From Liolophura sinensis (taxonomy: Eukaryota; Mollusca; Polyplacophora; Chitonida; Chitonidae), in contig NC_088299.1 of NCBI RefSeq assembly GCF_032854445.1, positions 1,959,001 to 2,023,000 of the forward strand: a DNA stretch of 64,000 nt, written 5' to 3'. The position numbers and the translations under genes are program-made. A model generated the notes under the pieces. That model was not told where the DNA came from. It ran no database searches and saw only the letters and a program-made list of their open reading frames with translations. Below, piece after piece: positions 11,785 through 24,400 of this stretch; within the stretch, counting starts at the first letter, position 1, and each line of letters opens with the position of its first letter.

Positions 11785-12515
11785 TGTTTGCGGAATGTAA
11801 CTATGAAATCGATCAACACGAAGTATTGGGAGAGTCACAGGGAATAACTGCTTCTAATGCGTCGGATCGGCATCTTCACGCGCATTAAATCTTCCCTAGC
11901 ATAAATTGATGTCAACCGAGTTGTCCCCACAATCAACTAACCTGTTCGGAGTCGTGCCGAACCAGAAATGATCCATGACAACTGCACAAATTCCCAAAGT
12001 AAATACATTTTCAGACACTACACTCACTATGGCCGCCATCTCGTTCTGATAGTGGTACATGCAAGTCATGTGACTGATATGAGCACAGACAAAAATAAGG
12101 TCGTTAAAGGGAGATAATACGTATGGCAATCATTACAGTTACACTATTCAAGTCTAGTCATCTTTCTGGTATGTTCACTCCCCCTGGTGTCAGATGGCAT
12201 TTATCGCTTTGGCTTCGTTCGTTCTGGCAACTGATCAAAATGGTGAGAGACAGCTTACGGTCATAGTGGGTGTTTCGTCTGAAAATGTATTTATTTTTGT
12301 TGTCATGGATCGTTTTTGGTTTGACGAGACTCCGAACAGGTTTGTTAATTATGGGGGCCACTCAGTTGACATCGATTTACACTAGGGAAGACTTAATGCG
12401 CGTGTGAAGATGTGATCAAATCTGGCTTACCATCGATCCAACACACTACAAGCAGTTAATCTCCCCGTAACTTTCCTATCACTTAGTGTTGATCGATTTC
12501 AGAGTTACATTCCGC
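11785..12515. mobile_element. Foldback (long inverted-repeat) element
   Basis: The left and right halves are imperfect inverted copies over roughly 250-300 bases each. Shared blocks, read on the minus strand from the left and the plus strand from the right, include GTTGATCGATTTCA, AGTTACATTCCGCAA, TAATGCGCGTG, CTAGGGAAGA, ACTCCGAACAGGTT and TCTGAAAATGTATTTA. About 150 bases separate the arms. Each arm holds a short open frame containing VMDxFWFxxTPNR, but substitutions and stops argue against a functional protein. A shorter relative is at 27233-27655. This is best read as a palindromic non-autonomous DNA element; the superfamily is unknown. Confidence 0.65.
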
Positions 12516-15500
12516 AACTATCCTTTTCCCTGCGCTGTCCTGATAGTGGCAACAATGTATGCCTCAAAAACAAGTGTCCCATGATCTGAAAGTAATTCTG
12601 AACTCATATCCCCTCGCTATAAGGGAACCACTAAAGACCGGAATATCGCAATTAACATAAATGTAACCAATGCATCCACTGGGACAACATCAAAACTTCG
12701 CAAACTGGCATTTTCGAATCATGTGACTCAGTTACTATGGTAGACTCCGCTGCCCTTCCCTAAATTAAGATCTGCACCTTTTTTCACAGACTCCTAAACA
12801 ATTGGTCAATTGCCCTTTTAACTGTGTACCGTATCACATTTGTTTTAGTCCAATCATCAGACGAGTTTATCTTTTCCCGATGATGCAGAGTGCGGCCGAC
12901 TCGAACTGAAAATGGCGGTTGGCAAAGTCTTTATTATACACAACTAGGTGATATGTTGTCAGAATCGCTGCAGGATTAGAGAAGACAAGTTTTTTGTAGC
13001 GTACAGCTTTGGCATATTAAGGACAGCACAATTGAAAGGGCCGAGTTCCAGGCTAATGAATGGAAGAACACAGATCTGTATTTCTGAAAGATCTAAGTGT
13101 AACCACAGGAATTGAAATCAGATGCTGAAAGTGAAACCACATCAGTTCATAAACTTTTCCCTTCCATAGTGGCAGTCAGCTTTATGGGTGGAGGAAGCCA
13201 GAGTGCGCCGATAAAAGCTGGATGGAAACATGGCGGCCAGTTACCTGTTCAGGTGAGTGGGTGGGGATATGGCAGCAACAGAGATATATTGCAGTGAGCA
13301 GCGACGTGGGGGAAAATATGGTTAGGGAGCAGGGTGCCAGTGTTTCTGCTTCAGGCTGAGCGCAGGGAATAGCCCGCATTAAACTGAAAGATGCCGGAAT
13401 GAACTTCCAGCTTTGAACTAGGTCATACAGGCCAAACCATACTACTATATACAGTATGTATTGAATACATATTTACTGACTTTAGAAATAAAGCATCTTC
13501 TCTTTAGTTTTACTGCAAGTCAACTCTTATGCAGCCAATGGCTCATTGAAAATATCAACAATGTGGACAGAATCCATCAAAACACCAGCATGAACAGTAC
13601 AGTTGCATTCAAGATAAATACCCCACACCCATCATTGCGTATGGTGGGCTAACCATGGTCAGGTAATGTTCCATTGTACATGTCTGATGGGCGTACATTC
13701 TAATCAGGATTCGTGTATCATGGTGCCACCATGGTCCCATCGTGGCCAGCGATTCGAGCATGATTTAACGACATTCCTCGCCAACGTCACAGCATCACTC
13801 GCCTGTGTTCCCAATCTCTACAAGTGTGCACGCTTAAAATCTACATTGCATTATATATGCTCGGTGTATGCATGCACATTAATACCAGTTGTTCGGATAC
13901 ATCAAATTTTGTAGAAAATTGTCGAGCAGGCAAAAACACTTCTCGTGTACATGAAGACAAGACGGATATGCCTAAATAAGTTCATAACAAAACACAGCAT
14001 GAAAACTGGCAAATTCTGATCAGAATGGCAGGATGATACACCCATGATGGACCCACCTTGGGTGTGCAATCGGTTAGCAGTAGGAAATGGGTCCGCGTAT
14101 GACCATACTCTGACAGTCCAGCCACGATGGGCGTAGGACATTCTGCTAGGATCCGGCTGTAACGTAGATTTGTGATTTATTGGACACAGCGTCATTCTCT
14201 TCTGTCTCTCTATCCAATAATATCATGCACGTAATATGATGGGACTGAACAGACAGACGCCAAAGGCACTTTGTCCAGATAAGTCATTAATCTAGGTTAT
14301 GGTATTTTCATTGGTTCTGTCCTCATTGTAGACAATTCAGACAGACTCTTGCCGGCGTAAGACTTGCAGGTCACCACCGAATGCAGATGGGTGTAAAACT
14401 GACGGAGAAATGCTTTATTTCTGAAATAAGTAAAAACTTAGTTTCTGATCTTGTGCTGTTTCATATGTACAGAACACATACACATATAGTATGACCGCGT
14501 CTTTTGGACATAACTGAACTATAGTTCAGTAACTGTCGGGGCAGTTGTGGCTAACTTACCATAAGAAGATATTGATCAAGCATCATTTTTATCACTCTAA
14601 CTTTCACGTGGTCGTGTGCTAAGACATTTCGTTGCATCACATGTCCCAGAAATAGAGCCTTCCTCGCCGACATTTCTTCCACAGATTTCCACCCTGAAGA
14701 TCAGACGAGTTACTTTCTGTATCTCATCACTCAAGCACATGGCAGGTCGCAACACAAGAGAGCTCGTTCATGGGAGACAACTTGTAACCGTAAAAATTCC
14801 TACTTGTACCTTAAATATGATGTCGGGTACCAGTGTAAGGCCTGCGACACTTGATTCCTTGTTTCCCGCCAGAACACTTTCGTAAATCATTACAGGTGGC
14901 ATTTTTCATTATCAGCATTTCGACTATCTTTTTTGATCTCACTTTTTGTGACAATTTCTGTGAAAAAAGAAATAATGAGTTTCTTACGACCGTGGGTAGT
15001 GAAAACGGAAACCAGGAATTTTTATTGTGATTGACCAAATTACCGGGAACCTGAACTACATAACGGTACCTACATGTATGTGGGCCTGCTACAGATTAGT
15101 AGTACAGTATTACTCTAGTGAAAAATACATACGTACTTTGCACAAGTTCAATGAAGAATGAAGGGTTCATAATGCTTTGCTCAATGTGAACTGTACGTGC
15201 ATGTTAAGCTTTGCTCAATGTGATCTGTATCTGCGTGTTAAGCTTTGCTCAGTGTGAACTATATCTACGTAAGCCAGATCAAAATGTCAGTCATCCACGC
15301 TAAAGATCGACAATTCTTCTATCAAAAATATTAATAACATGTCTGGTTTGGAAACCAACAGGAAACATTTATTTCCTAATTTATTTCATTTTAATTGGTG
15401 TTTAATTAAAATACCCTGTACTTGAAAGTTTTTCACTTGTAGGCCTAGTACAGTTGAAGTAGGAGCAATTTTATGACTGAAATAAGCTGAGATGTCCAGA

Positions 15501-16130
15501 GTATTAAACCACCAACATTGGGTAAATTATTGATGAACTTTAATTCCCAAATGTGATGTAGAACTATGAACACCATATTTGTTGAAGACAAGTGGTCAAA
15601 AACATGTTATGGGGCAAGTGACCACTTGTCATCAAGGTATCTTATTGATTAAACGACAAGTACATGTGTTTTAACCATTCGGTCATTACCCATTCCCAAC
15701 CAACTTTAACACATTCATGTAGCCTGTGTAAATATCTTAAACATAGTTATCTGAAAGAGATTTTCCGTCAACCCACAGCAGGGGAAAATTTATTGCCAAA
15801 ACAAATCAGTTTTCATGATTTTCCCAGTTGACACTCTTTAACTACCGGTACTAGTAAAGAGTAGAGGTGAGCCACAGATATGTGCAGAGTCTAATCTCAA
15901 CTAACAACTCAACTTCTAATGTTTTACAGATAGAGCTAGTCCTTACAAGATGGACAATGCCACCAACAGTAAGATTAATGACTTTAATGACTAAATTACT
16001 TTGTTTTAGCTGCATAAACTTATTTCTACCTCTGTTTTTTCATTATACAGCCACATTTCATTCCACAACAAATTGATGAATGTTATATAATCTACTTACA
16101 CGTGAAAACTGCAATAAACACACACTGTTT
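12516..16130. other. Intergenic region, no gene recognised
   Basis: Only short open frames without conserved motifs. A short direct repeat (GATGGGCGTA...CATTCT) occurs near 13686 and 14125, and a 34-bp triple repeat lies at 15172-15275. The 3' end of chmp1a may reach into the end of this region: an AATAAA on the minus strand lies near 16145. Confidence 0.4.
15172..15275. repeat. 34-bp tandem repeat, three copies
   Basis: Three diverged units start GCTTTGCTCAATGTGAACTG and run to the next GCTTTGCTCA. Units differ by several substitutions. No further significance is visible. Confidence 0.75.
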
Positions 16131-16534
16131 CAAAAAGATACTTTTTTATTTTGATGATCATTTATACAAGTATGTACAGTGGGTAAATCTGGCCAAAAGT
16201 TTCCATCAACACGACATTTTTTATAGATATTTATAGCCCAAACGGTGAAGTATTTGAAGTTTAAATAAGGCCATTCAATTTATTTCAAGCAATGACAGTT
16301 GAAAGTGTCAGAAGTTTCCTCCAGATCTCATTTAGACATAATATGTTTGCATATTATATCATTGTATACAATGATAAAGCAAAAATGAAAATTTTACTTA
16401 ATTTCCAGTTACCAGTATACTGTATCTATTTTGCTTCACCCATGTGCCTCATACATAACAACCTTAAATGGAACCTAAAAAACCAAAATCTTTTCAGAAC
16501 CAGATAAACACTGTCACTGTTCGTATAAGCGCAC

Positions 16535-16720
16535 TTTCAGATGCACATACAGGACTAAAAATGATACTTTCACTTCAAACACTTAAGTTTTCCTGATAAG
16601 AAATTAAACAAATTTCACAAAGAACTTGTAAGTGGGAATACATGGCGGATGAATCTGTCAGAATCAAGCAAAATGTGTCACTTGACAAATGTTAAACTAT
16701 GAGGTGAATACAGTATGTTA
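16535..16720 (+). repeat. Dispersed repeat, partner of 20975-21195
   Basis: The blocks CACTTAAGTTTTCCTGATAA and CAGAATCAAGCAAAATGTGT recur in the same order and orientation about 4.4 kb away inside a chmp1a intron. There is no coding capacity and no clear termini. It may be a local duplication or an old dispersed element. Confidence 0.6.
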
Positions 16721-17972
16721 CCAAATCCTAGGTAATTCCTATTCTCAACTATGTTGTACGTAGCTTGCAGGAAAGGTGGCGTGACCTACATATATATTTG
16801 CATTGGCTAAGTAACAATACACTATCTTCCTGCAGACAACAAAATTTTCATATTTCCAAAACTCAAGAGTTTTTTACTTTCAAGTATGCATGAAACATTT
16901 GATTTTCATTTCTTAATACTAGTATACAGTTTACGATGAGTCTTAACACATAGGTACAATAAAAAGCTTCTTAACTTTCTTCTTGACCATAAGAATGGCT
17001 TTAAGCAGCAGATTTCCTCATACCTGAGGAGTCAGTCCAGAAACAATCGTGACATCAACAGTGATGAATGTCAAAACAACCCTGTTCTGGGGAAAACAGA
17101 CCCAGCATGAGGGGCACAATAATGGTCTCACTAAGCAGGTAAGTTCATCGTTGACAGCATTTCTGTTAATTCCCATCCACTGCTTGACGGAAAATATGCA
17201 TAAAATAGATGGGTAATAACGAGGTGCAAATTATGCCTCAAAAATGAAAAATTAAAGACAATTTTTTTTTTATCATAACTTTCCATCAAAACCATGATCT
17301 TTCTATCTACACGACTTCCAACAATTCAGCGCAGCAAATAAGCTCTTGGACCTTGATCATCACTTAAGTAAAAATCGGCGATTCTTCACAGTATCAGCTG
17401 CCGAGCAATTTATAGAGGATATAATAATAATAACATTGAACAATTACAACAGAGCTTCCAGCCTTGTGGCTTGTAGATCTAATAGCACAAAGTTCTTCAA
17501 ACATGGGCTAATAAATGGGAATTCTTGGCCGAGAAGTGAGGCCTGAAACTTATGATCCATTACGAACAAAACAACAAGGCAAATTTCACAGTGCACAGGC
17601 GTATTGTTCAGCAAACAATCTCTCATCATTTTATTCTTCAGTGCCATATTGTTTTGCTGTGTTTTCAAGCTATCCATGGAGAAAACTGAAAAGACTGAAA
17701 ATGGAGACATCTTTTTTCTTAAAAGATTTTTGTTTCTGTTGTTGGACCAGACGCATAGAAGCAACAGAGTGATTCTCAGACTATGGTACCAAATCAACCT
17801 TGTTGGTTGGCCAAGGGCTCTATAGCTAATGTATCAGTCAGCTGTCAAAATATTTACTCAACAACTGGGATCTGTGGAGGACTCAGAAGTTAGAATCCAA
17901 GCTGATGACTGCCCAGTTTCATGAAGCTCACCTAAGCCCTTAACTACCATGGCAACGTATGTTTTAGAAATA

Positions 17973-18186
17973 CCCTAATTTTTCTAATCTTTGAGACAGA
18001 TATCAGTAGTCAAAGTGTTGCATTACATTTCTTTAACAGCCTTTTGGAAAAGTAAAGATATGATTATGTTGTTCATTTGATGGTCTGACCACATGAGCAA
18101 AATGAAACTCAATATTCCTGCTACAATTACATATATATTGGCTAAAATCAGCAGAACAGGTGTCCCAAAAATTAGAAGAAATAGAG
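17973..18186. mobile_element. TA-flanked MITE (mariner-like), copy 1
   Basis: The termini are inverted repeats: CCCTAATTTTTCTAATCTTT at the left, and the right end reads inward as CTCTATTTCTTCTAATTTTT, followed by GGGACA. It is flanked by TA at 17971-17972 and 18187-18188, as in Tc1/mariner insertions. The 214-bp element has no transposase. Sister copies are at 33040-33445 and 46538-46745. Confidence 0.7.
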
Positions 18187-18493
18187 TATGAAGCGTACTT
18201 AGCCAAGTGTTACTTAGCACTAAGTACACTTCATGAACTGACCCATGATAGGTGATATGGCAAAGATAGAAATGACAGGAATGATAATAAATATACATAA
18301 CATACCAAAAAAAAAAACGAATACCCCTGTAAATATAAATTTTTTACAGTGTGCTTCTTAACGTTGTGAAAATGAATACATGTACATCTCAATGTACAAA
18401 ATGTATATACATGGACGCTGTACATCATCTAAAAAAGCACTGTCCACTGGCTAAACTGGAGAGGAAGCAGATGGTAGAGGCTGGGACACAGCT

Positions 18494-21400
18494 TCAGTTC
18501 CGTAATGCTTGTAACCTGCAGATAAAGAAGGCATATGTTTTTTGAACAACCAGCAGACAAAATCACCCGGGCAATTAAAAACGCACTAAACAGAAAACAG
18601 TAAAGAATAACTACTGAAAGCTGCACACCCCTTCCCATTTGGGTTAAAAGCTTTCTACGTGGTTGAGTGAAACTCGGGCATTACAACTTGCTGATTTAAC
18701 CTAACCTAAATTGCTCTTCACCCAAAAGTCAAGTAATGCTGTGCTTATTTATTTGATTGGTGTTTTGAGAGATTCCTGGGTCATTACGCTGCGCTATAGT
18801 GTGCTAACCAACTGAGCCACGGGGGCCCCAGTAATGCTGTGTATACCAAATTTGAAATTCATGCGCGAAAATGGATGATTACTGCAATGTACTACATCTT
18901 TCAACCTTTCAAATTCTTGTTTGCTGCCATGGGAAAAGGACATTTGATTGAAACAGTCTCAGCTTAAACGGGGAATACGTTCTCCCCAAAGTAAAACTGG
19001 CATTCCAAATATGAAACCCTTATCTGAGAGTCAATCATCTATTGTCATCACATCCTTATGCCAATAAAAATAAATCTTTGCAAGACAGGACAAGTCTGGT
19101 CAGCTATGACAACATATGATTTTCTGCCATTAGAGGAAAAACTGATGGTTTATTTGTATTATAACACGTGACCTCCTTGGTATATAAGGGACAGTTAAAG
19201 AAGTTAAAGGACTTTGAGAAACAGAGAATAAAAGATGGAACTGCCCAGATAACCGTGTACTTGTAGAACCCACCTTCGAGATAAATCATCCTCTTGTTTG
19301 GATTCTTTAGATGCCTGCAAGGATGATGCGCCAGGCTGAAGCTCCTTCAACTGGTCCATTATTTCTAATCCATTCTCCTCTGCTACTTCTTGTATCAAAG
19401 CATCCACTTGGTTCTGAGGTGTAGTAAGTGTAGTTGCAGTACCCATGGCATCTTCAAGAGTCTGGCAATGAAAAACACCACATGCATGGAAGATAAAGAC
19501 ATGAAAACAAGGAACTAAAAGAACACCAAAAGCTTGAATAACCAAGGGATGTATCGAGTCACATATTAATGTCTACGTCTAAAATAAAGTAGGACACTAT
19601 ATTTATTTATTTATTTGATTGGTGTTTTACACCGTACTCAAGAATATTTCACTTATACCATGGCGGCCAGCATTATGGTGGGAGGAAACCCATGACCATC
19701 CGCAGGTTGCTGGAAATCTTTCTCACATACGGCCGGAGAGGAAGCCAGCATGAGCTGGACTTGAACTCACACCAACAGCATTGGTGAGAGACTCCTAGGT
19801 CATTATGCTGCTCTAGCCGACTGAGCCATGGAGGACCCTAGAAGGACACTGTAATATACAGATATAATTCTTCAAGTCGTTATGGCTATAATGATTACAC
19901 CATTAAATTTCAAAATATGACAGTCAAGCAAACAGATGTCCACCCATTGCTATGCAATTTCTGGACCACAGAGACTCCTAAAGTATGATCACTTGACAAA
20001 CACATTGTTTTCTCAAGAGTTAGCTCAAATTTAATCAGTTTGTAATGGGGCCAATAAGCACACATAGGTAACTTGACAATGTATGTCGTAGACATGTGAA
20101 GTACTTTTAGCTAAGGGCTGCTAAAATACTAAACTGGTCAGCAGGACTTAAACTTAGGTATGTGTTGCAAAAGTAAAGCAAAAGTAGATGTTCACGAAAA
20201 TCAAAGTATACATCACAATCTGTATGGCTTTGTTGAGAAATATTTTTTGCTGTGGTAATAATTAATCTTTTCAAGTTTAATGTAGTTGATTAGATAATGA
20301 TACTCTTCGGCCGTATGTAGGAAGGTCTGGCAGCAACCAGCGGATTGTCATAGGTATACCCCAGGCTGTGCCTGGTTTCTTCCTACCATAATGCTGGCTG
20401 CCATCGTATAAGTGAAATATTTTAGAGTAGGGCATAAAACACCAACCAAACAAAAAGATAATGACTTGGTAAAGTATGCTTCATAAAACTTCATGTTTCT
20501 TGTGGCACCAAGAACATTACTATGTACTCAGAGTGAATGCTAACAGTTCATTAATTGATCAGTAAAGATAATTCAGTAATGAAGAAAAAGTTTTAAACTA
20601 CATTCTGCATTGCACAAGACAATGACTGTGCACGAACCATACGCCTACATGGATGGCTATGTGATCTTCTGACCATAATATGTGGATGACAAATTACAGA
20701 GCTGCATCAGTGCAAAAACCTATATGTTGTACAGGCTAGATTAACTCATCAGGATTGAGACAGTAAAATATTAGCAGGCACTTTGCAAATTTACGGAAAC
20801 TGACAAAGATTTTGTTTTCGAGGAGTTCACTTACAGAGCTTAAATAGTATTATTCATTGTAAATTCTTCTGGAACATGGTGTTAACTCTGTTCCACTGGG
20901 TTTCCACTTCCTTTCTTAGGGCAGGAGTGGTGAAGGCTTTACTATTAGCCCCTTCATTATAAACAAAAGTTTGTATTCTGTATTTTGCCTAAAGTTTGGC
21001 ATGTAGACACACATTGTCAAAAGCACAAAAAGGCCTAAAAATGACATTTTTAATACCAACACTTATGTTTTCCTGACAAGAAATTTACCAAACAACAACC
21101 TTCTCTTATTTGGGACTATAAGCTCAATAAATCAATCAGAATCAAGCAAAATGTGTCACATGAAAAATGCTAAAATTTAAGAGACATACAGTATCCATGT
21201 TTGTACAGGAGACCTTAAAACTGGACGAACATTAATTTCACAATTTTTTGGTAAAAGCTAGTTATAGTATGAGTTAGAGGTCACACTCACCTGTGACCTA
21301 ACATCTAAGTCTTCAAATTGTGTCTCAAATTTGGCCATTATCTTTTCAACCTGAAAAAACAAACACATAAATGGCTTAAAATTAGGAGTTCATTCCTCAG

Positions 21401-24400
21401 TTATAATGCTACAAAACAAAGCAAGGGTTGGAATTAAAGGCTAAAAGGACCTAGTGTGGCAGAGAATTGTTACTAGTGACACAGCATGAGAAAGGACCTG
21501 GTATAGCAGAGAATTGCTACAAGTGACATAGTATGGGAAAGGACCTGGTATGGCTGAAAAAGGACCTGGTATGGCAGAGAATTGCTACCAATGACACAGC
21601 ATGAGAAAGGACCTGGTATGGCAGAGAATTGCTACCAGTGACACAGCATGAGAAAGGACCTGGTATGGCAGAGAATTGCTACCAGTGACACAGCATGAGA
21701 AAGGACTTGGTAGCAGCAGCTATTAGTCAGAGCTATAGTCAGTTTCTCTTTGAGAACTGCACACTTCATTGCACTGGGGCCAATTCAATGCTTTAATATA
21801 TCAGGTCCCTGGATCATGAAGCAATCTTAGACTTAATAAGTCAAAATGTCAAATCACTTTAAGATAGTTATTTCTTGTGTAACAAGGTCAAAATATTGCT
21901 TGACAGCATAAATTCTTGGTAAGGTATTATAAAGCAAATGTCGGGTAAAACAACAGAAAGTACCTTACCAAAGTTAATGATTAAAATTTTGACCTGGTCC
22001 TTTAATTTGGAAAAAAAACATGGCTGGCATACACATATGTATATCTGTGTCTACAGTGTACTGACAAATGTTTTGAAAAGCAAGGTAAAAGCCTCAGAAG
22101 TTAATGCATTTGTTCAACCTGAGAAAAAAATCATGAGAGACTGACAGGACTCACCTCAGTTTATCACAGCAAAAGAACAAATAACATTCCTACCTTTTCT
22201 AAATCCATAGACGACATGGCCTTGTCAAGTGCCTTTGTCACACCAGCAATATCTTTTGTGACCTAAAATAGAATAAACAGATTTACTTTTATACCAATTG
22301 TCTTTTATTCTGAAAGGCATTAATGCGCAGAAGTTACAGCATAAAACATGAAATCGCATTATCAAGTGGCCAGTATACTCGGATAATAAAGCAATCTTCC
22401 TTTTTAATCCCCAAATCTGTAACACGTAGAATGGGAGATTACCCAATCTGACTTTTCCCTTACTTGCCATAAAGGTAGTGTTTCTCTTTTTAAGTCTGCA
22501 TAAGTGTGCATTCATTCAATGCTAGCTTCCAGTAATCTAGTACCTATAAACTAGCTCGAGTTCATGTCCTTCATCACATACATTTAATCTTTATTTATTA
22601 ATCTACTACACTATATATTATGAGATTTGATTAAACTGATTTAAATTTATAATTTGGGAACTACATGTTCAGCTTCTCACCGCTTTCATGGTTAAGGCTG
22701 TTTGCACTTTAGATGAAACAGCATCAACCCTGGCTGCCATCCTCAAGAAGTTGAGTCCCTCATTTTTCTTCCTAATGGCATTCTCTGCGTATATCCTGGC
22801 ACCTTCCACATTCTTCTGTTGCAAAGCCTTTGAACACAAAAGAAGAAAACATTCCTTCATTATCTACAAAATAAGCTTAAAATGTTTTTTTTTTTTTTTT
22901 GCACAATGACCAAAAACTGGTAAAGTACAAAACTACACATGGCACAATTCTAGGCCAACACACATGGATTTGACCACAGTATATAGACTATTAGAGAGAA
23001 GAGCGAGGATTCCCTCTTAGCCGACAACACTAGCTTTTACCAGTCTCTTTCTTCACTACAAATTAACCAATTTCACACAAACATTTAACATTATTGTTCA
23101 ATAATAATGAAACTTTCTGCTGGTACCAAATATTGTACATGGCACATATAACTACATTTCGCGGCTGAATCACATGTTTTATACATAATGACTCCACAAC
23201 AGATGGTTCCACTGCTGAGACACGAACAGCATGTGGAGTCCAGTCACAGGCGGTTGGCTTTTGAAGGTTTAAGCCAGGGACACAGTAGGCAGAATTTTAC
23301 GCTTGGACAAAGAACTTCTCCGCTGGCGAAATACGCTGGTGATATTCTCGGAATAGTTGCAGACACACAAAACGGATTTTTCTCTCTGTCATAGTTAGTA
23401 AGTTATGTCATGTGACCTAGAAAATCTTATGACACAAAAAAAAATGTCACAGGTGAACATAATTCCTTGTTTTTTGATTGGTGAGCTCGTCTGTTTTGAT
23501 TGGAGAAATTTGCTGGAGTGGACAAACTACATTCAGTGGAATCGCCAGCATATTTTTTTTGATAGTGACTGACATGTTTGATACAATTCCTTTAGCCTAG
23601 TGGTAGAAGCACAGTCATGTAACGCTGAGATTGCTTGTTCAAATCCCCAGCTGGTAAGCCCCCTGGAAACGAGCCTAGGGTACCTAACTTCATCTGAATT
23701 TCATACTTTTTAGTATGATAAGATATTTAAACCATAAGACATAGCCTATTCAATCAAAACAAAAAAAAAGAAGCTCAGTAACTGACCACCCCCTACCAAC
23801 ATGACCAATAAAAAAGTGATGGATCAGAAATCCAAGATGGCCGATGGCAGCCATACTGGATCCGAATGCGGTAATCAATCCGGTGAGAACAACTGGACTT
23901 TTTCTCTGTATGCAGTTCAATCCTAAAGTCATAAGGTCACTGGTATTGACTCCATATGATCAGCTAAGCTGCATCCAAAGTTCCTGTGTATATGTATGCT
24001 CCGCTCAACACCATAATAATATATTACAATGCAGTCGAACCATACATCAGGAATTATCAGGTTTAAATACAGTCCTACTAAAGCCTCTCACTGTGCTGCT
24101 CAAAATTTCAAATGCTGAACTTAATACATACATGATTACATAAACTCACCTTTTTGACTTTTGTCTGTTGAACTTTTTGATCTTTTTCTGCTTTTTTGGC
24201 CAGACGTTCCAACTGCTTAGTTGTGAACTAAGAGAGAAAACAGAGAGAACTTTGCATGTTTCATTTTTACAAACATTACAGAAATGTTTGACATATGTGA
24301 AAAGAAAATGTGACAGAAGCTGTGCAAACACTATTTCTAGCAACCCCACATCCAAGCAAACAAACTGATGGAAAATAAACCACTAAATTGTCATTTATAT

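Noticed and set aside
12181-12390. Short secreted-protein-like frame (MAFIALASFVLA...)
   Set aside because: It overlaps the right arm of the foldback element, and the related arm encodes a different N-terminus. No exon evidence.
18023-18298. Hydrophobic minus-strand frame as a small membrane protein
   Set aside because: It lies across the MITE, and the same frame is broken in the other two MITE copies.
23585-23670. tRNA gene
   Set aside because: The boxes are tRNA-like but no complete cloverleaf can be drawn.
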